DNA of 36,777 nucleotides, from IMG/VR virus record IMGVR_UViG_3300032246_000693, positions 1 through 36,777 of that record. One strand, 5' to 3'. Made by a program: the position numbers and the translations under genes. The DNA comes from a virus. A model generated the notes under the pieces. The model was not told where the DNA came from. It saw only the letters and a list, made by a program, of their open reading frames with translations, and ran no database searches. Of the stretch, positions 33,473 through 36,777 are shown one piece after another; positions within the stretch are counted from its first letter, which is position 1; each line of letters starts with the position of its first letter.

Positions 33473-36400
33473 ATGGCATTAATCGGTAAGGTAGCAGTCA
33501 ACCAACCATCACGAACTAAACTAACGGCAACTGGTGTCGTTGTTCCTAATGTCGCTCTTGCTGATCTGAATGATGTAAATGTATCTGGTTTACAGAATGA
33601 TTATACTCTAGTCTATAATTCTGATACTGCCAAGTGGGAAGTTAAAGCAGCAAACAATTTTACTGCTGTTTCTTCTGCCTATAGTCAAGCAAATGCTTCT
33701 TTTGATCGTGCTAACACTGCCAATGCCACAGCATGGACAGCATCAAACAACGTAGTTGCAGCATACAACACTGCTAATGCTGCTTTTGCTGCTGCGAATG
33801 TTGCACTATACACTCCGCAATACTATGTAAATTCAGCAGCACAGTTTGCTAACATTGCATATACTCATGCACAGTATTCGTTTATCACAGCAAACTCGGC
33901 AAGTTACTATGCTAACCTTGCGTATATACAGGCTAATGCTGCCTTTGCTGCTGCTAATAATGCATCGATTGATACCTTTGTTCGCAATCATGCAAACTCG
34001 GCATTCATAGAAGCAAACAGTTCGTTTATTCATGCCAATGCTGCCTTTGCGTATGCCAATTCGTTGGCATCAATTCCAGATTACTTAGCAAACTCAGCAG
34101 CAACTTATGCCAACGGTGCATTCATCCAGGCAAATGCTGCTTTCATTTCGGTCAATTCAGCATTTGCTGCTTTAAATACTACAGCAATATTTGCAAACAC
34201 TCCTTCGGTGGTTGCAAATGCTGCTTTCATTCAAGCAAATGCTGCATACAATACAGCGAATGCTGCCTTTGCTGCTGCAAATAGTATAAATCCAGCAGAT
34301 GCTTATGCTCGTTCCACTGCTAATGTAGCACTGATTCAAGCTAATGGTGCTTTTGTTGCTGCCAACACCGCAGAAATAAATCGTGTTGCTGCCAGCATAT
34401 ATGCCAACGGTGCATTTGCTGCTGCGAATGTTGCAGACTCAAAAGCAATCAGTGCTGGCAACTATGCGAATGCTGCCTTTGCTGCTGCGAATGCTTCTGC
34501 TGGTGGTAATGCAACTGATGGTTGGTCACGCAACCAGGCAAACTCAGCATTCATCCAGGCTAATGCTGCTTTCGCTGCTGCCAATACAGGTGTAGGTGCA
34601 GTTGGTGCATACAATCAAGCGAATGCTGCCTTCATTCAAGCAAATGCTGCTTTTGCTGCTGCTAACTCAGGTGCTGGCCAAGCAGGTGCATTCAATCAAG
34701 CGAATGCTGCTTTTACTGCTGCCAATGCTGCGATAGCAGTTAATGAAACACAAAACAATTCTATTATTGTCGCACTGAATACGGCTAATGCTGCCTTTGC
34801 AGTTGCTAATGCTGGTGGTGGTGCAGGTATTGATTCTTATGCTCGTACCACTGCAAATGGTGCTGTAGCAGTCAACCTAACACAGAATACAAATATTCAA
34901 TTTGCATGGAACACAGCTAACGCTGCTTTTGCTCAAGCAAATGCTGGCGGTGGTGCGGGTGTTGATTCCTATGCAAGAGATACTGCTAATGCTGCTTTTG
35001 CACAAGCAAACAATGCTGTTTCTGGAACTGTAGATTTATGGTCACGTAATACTGCTAATGCTGCATTCCTCAAAGCAAACGTAGCATGTACTCGAGCTGA
35101 CTTTGCTTATGCTACTGCTAATTCTGCTATATCAGAAGCAGACACTTTAGCAGCAAGAAATCAAGCAGCATACGATCAATCAAATGCTGCATTCAGTGCT
35201 GCTAATACATCCTACAATAATAGTGTTAGTGCAAATAATAATGCAATCGTAGCACTCAATCAAGCAAATGCTGCATTCATCACAGCAAATGCTGCGTTTA
35301 TTGCTGCTAATAATGCTACTGACCTTTGGGTTCGCAACCAGGCAAACTCAGCATTTATCCAGGCAAATGCTGCTTTTGCACAAAGTAATGCTGCTGCTAA
35401 TGTAGATATAACTCAGAATAATAGTATCACTGCTGCATTCATTCAAGCAAATGCTGCATTTACTGCTGCTAATAATGCTGCCGATACGTGGGTTCGTAAC
35501 CAAGCGAATGCTGCATTTACTGCTGCTAATGCTGCTACTGCCACAGATACGACACAAAATAATTCGATTACAGTTGCTCTTAATACTGCTAATGCTGCCT
35601 TTGCTGCTGCTAATGCTGCTACTGATACGTGGGTCCGCAATCAAGCTAATGCTGCTTTTGACCAAGCAAATGGTTCAGTAGCAGTTAATCTTACACAAAA
35701 TAATTCTATTGCATCGGCATTCTATCATGCGAATGCTGCATTTAGCCAAGCAAACACTGCTTCATTAGATGCAATAAATGCTGGCAACAAAGCAACCGCA
35801 GCATTCACACGTGCTAATAATTCACTGAATGCCAACACTGGTGGTCAGATTACTGGTGATGTTACTGTTACTGGTAACCTCGTAGTTGTTGGTAATACAG
35901 TCTATGCAAATACACTGACTGTATTAATTGCTGACAATATTATTACACTGAATGCAGCAATCAATCAATCTGGTTCTCCACTTGCCAATGCTGGTATTGA
36001 AGTTGACCGTGGTATACAACCGAATGCAACATTCCTTTGGGTTGAAGCAGATGGTAAGTGGGCTGCCAATAATGGCAACACCATGTTCTATGTTGGTTCA
36101 GAATCCGACATCACAGCAGCAGGTAACTATGCGAATGCTGCCTTCGCTGCTGCTAATACTGCTGCTGGTGGTTCAGCAGTTGATTCGTTTGCACGTAATA
36201 CTGCTAATGCTGCTTTCGCTGCTGCAAATAATATTTCTGTTGTTGGTAATACTATTCCTTTAGGTGTTCCTACAGATGGCAGTTTGACCAATGTTGGTGC
36301 ATATTCTGGATGGTCAACAGTGACATCGGTTACTGATGCGATTGATGACCTCAATGAAATGCTCGACAATGTTCGTTCAAATACATTTGTCAAGAGTGTT

Positions 36401-36777
36401 TCATTCACAGCAAGTCCTCTTGGAGCAGGTTCGGGTTCAGTAGTAACTTTAACAGTTGCTCCTGTTACCAGTAACGGAACTCTTCGTTACGATGTTGATT
36501 GGGGTGATGGTGGAGCAAACACAACTGCGTGTACAACTACAACTATTGCTCATACCTATACCGTTCAAGGTTCAAAAACAATTACAGTTCGTGCCTACAA
36601 CAACTCAGGTTCTGGAACTGGTAGTGAAGCATCCAATACACGTTCATCGTATGTGGTAATCTACACACCTGATCCAGTTATGGGATTCCGTTTCTATCGT
36701 GTATCTTCGGGTGGTAATGCACTGACATCTGCTGCCAACTTGTATTTCACAGAGGGTGATACTCTCTACATGGAAAA
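33473..36777 (+). CDS. Long repeat-rich tail fibre protein (3' end outside window)
   Basis: An open frame from ATG 33473 to the window end codes at least 1101 residues. The first 60 residues (MALIGKVAVNQPSRTKLTAT ... NDYTLVYNSDTAKWEVKA) form an attachment-like domain. Residues about 63-785 are dominated by heptad-type repeats of ANAAFxx (for example QANAAFIQANAAFAAAN), predicted trimeric coiled coil. From 790 there is a beta domain (GGQITGDVTVTGNLVVVGNT; NAGIEVDRGIQPNATFLW) common in phage fibres, another heptad patch, and a PKD-like domain near 996-1050 (YDVDWGDGG; IAHTYTVQGSKTITVRAYN). This is likely a main host-recognition fibre. No stop was seen in this frame. Confidence 0.88.
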   Translation, partial: MALIGKVAVNQPSRTKLTATGVVVPNVALADLNDVNVSGLQNDYTLVYNSDTAKWEVKAANNFTAVSSAYSQANASFDRANTANATAWTASNNVVAAYNTANAAFAAANVALYTPQYYVNSAAQFANIAYTHAQYSFITANSASYYANLAYIQANAAFAAANNASIDTFVRNHANSAFIEANSSFIHANAAFAYANSLASIPDYLANSAATYANGAFIQANAAFISVNSAFAALNTTAIFANTPSVVANAAFIQANAAYNTANAAFAAANSINPADAYARSTANVALIQANGAFVAANTAEINRVAASIYANGAFAAANVADSKAISAGNYANAAFAAANASAGGNATDGWSRNQANSAFIQANAAFAAANTGVGAVGAYNQANAAFIQANAAFAAANSGAGQAGAFNQANAAFTAANAAIAVNETQNNSIIVALNTANAAFAVANAGGGAGIDSYARTTANGAVAVNLTQNTNIQFAWNTANAAFAQANAGGGAGVDSYARDTANAAFAQANNAVSGTVDLWSRNTANAAFLKANVACTRADFAYATANSAISEADTLAARNQAAYDQSNAAFSAANTSYNNSVSANNNAIVALNQANAAFITANAAFIAANNATDLWVRNQANSAFIQANAAFAQSNAAANVDITQNNSITAAFIQANAAFTAANNAADTWVRNQANAAFTAANAATATDTTQNNSITVALNTANAAFAAANAATDTWVRNQANAAFDQANGSVAVNLTQNNSIASAFYHANAAFSQANTASLDAINAGNKATAAFTRANNSLNANTGGQITGDVTVTGNLVVVGNTVYANTLTVLIADNIITLNAAINQSGSPLANAGIEVDRGIQPNATFLWVEADGKWAANNGNTMFYVGSESDITAAGNYANAAFAAANTAAGGSAVDSFARNTANAAFAAANNISVVGNTIPLGVPTDGSLTNVGAYSGWSTVTSVTDAIDDLNEMLDNVRSNTFVKSVSFTASPLGAGSGSVVTLTVAPVTSNGTLRYDVDWGDGGANTTACTTTTIAHTYTVQGSKTITVRAYNNSGSGTGSEASNTRSSYVVIYTPDPVMGFRFYRVSSGGNALTSAANLYFTEGDTLYME
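33659..35839 (+). repeat. Degenerate ANAAF repeat tract within the fibre gene
   Basis: DNA units related to gctaatgctgcctttgctgct recur dozens of times, coding ANAAFAA-type heptads. Larger blocks also repeat, such as the VRNQANAAF ... TQNNSI segment near 35330-35720. Long direct repeats of this kind can recombine and change fibre length. Confidence 0.85.

Noticed and set aside
35348-35665. Minus-strand open frames opposite the long fibre
   Set aside because: Ser/Ile- or Ala-rich translations are the mirror of the ANAAF repeats, and the plus frame is open through the whole region.
33659-35839. Possible CRISPR-like or satellite array
   Set aside because: The repeats are in frame, degenerate, have no unique spacers of constant length and clearly code a heptad-repeat protein.

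Overview
This window is part of the genome of a T4-like contractile-tailed phage (myovirus). The T4 gene set is easily recognised: gp33, gp59, gp32, gp26, gp4, gp48, gp53, gp5, gp25, gp6 and gp8. The AT-rich sequence, the DUF4815-type giant structural protein, the glycine-rich fibre proteins and the MAHFAxLD-type small proteins resemble T4-like phages of marine or freshwater bacteria (cyanophage/pelagiphage relatives) more than enteric T4. No gene here identifies the host. I saw no integrase, IS element, CRISPR array, tRNA or rRNA gene.

Layout. (1) 1-2457, rightward: the tail of an unidentified gene, then gp33 (late-transcription coactivator), gp59 (helicase loader), a HAD-type 5'-deoxyribonucleotidase and gp32 (ssDNA-binding protein). 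The unit ends at a bidirectional terminator at 2486-2509. (2) 7082-2511, leftward: gp4, a probable gp2, a tail-tube family protein (gp54/gp19-like), gp26 with a probable -1 frameshift extension, and a tape-measure/hub protein carrying an M15 peptidase-like domain. (3) 7127-18811 and on to 26561, rightward: tail and baseplate genes in near-continuous overlap (gp48, gp53, gp27-like hub, gp5 OB-fold protein, separate central spike, unknown protein, gp25, gp6, gp7-like, gp8, 2052-residue DUF4815 protein). (4) 26564-36777, rightward: a fibre/adhesin region. It has small structural proteins, a duplicated pair of decapeptide-repeat fibre plus glycine-rich protein with an XkdW-like gene between the copies, two tandem paralogous MAHFAxLD proteins, a terminator, and a very long alanine/asparagine heptad-repeat fibre that runs off the right edge.

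How it works together. Late promoters of the T4 type (xATAAATA) sit before gp48 and before three fibre-region genes. They fit the gp33 encoded at the left end, since gp33 with the gp55 sigma factor reads such promoters. Units 2 and 3 together encode most of a baseplate: hub (gp27-like, gp5 OB, spike, gp26 chaperone, tape measure), wedge (gp53, gp25, gp6, gp7-like, gp8) and tube start (gp48, gp54-like). The gp5 equivalent is split and I see no lysozyme domain in it. The only cell-wall hydrolase candidate in the window is the M15-like domain in the tape measure. The strongest unusual signals are the gp26 slippery site upstream of the tape-measure gene, the relocated peptidase domain, a GxGY beta-module shared by four different baseplate proteins, and the duplicated, repeat-rich adhesin cassette.
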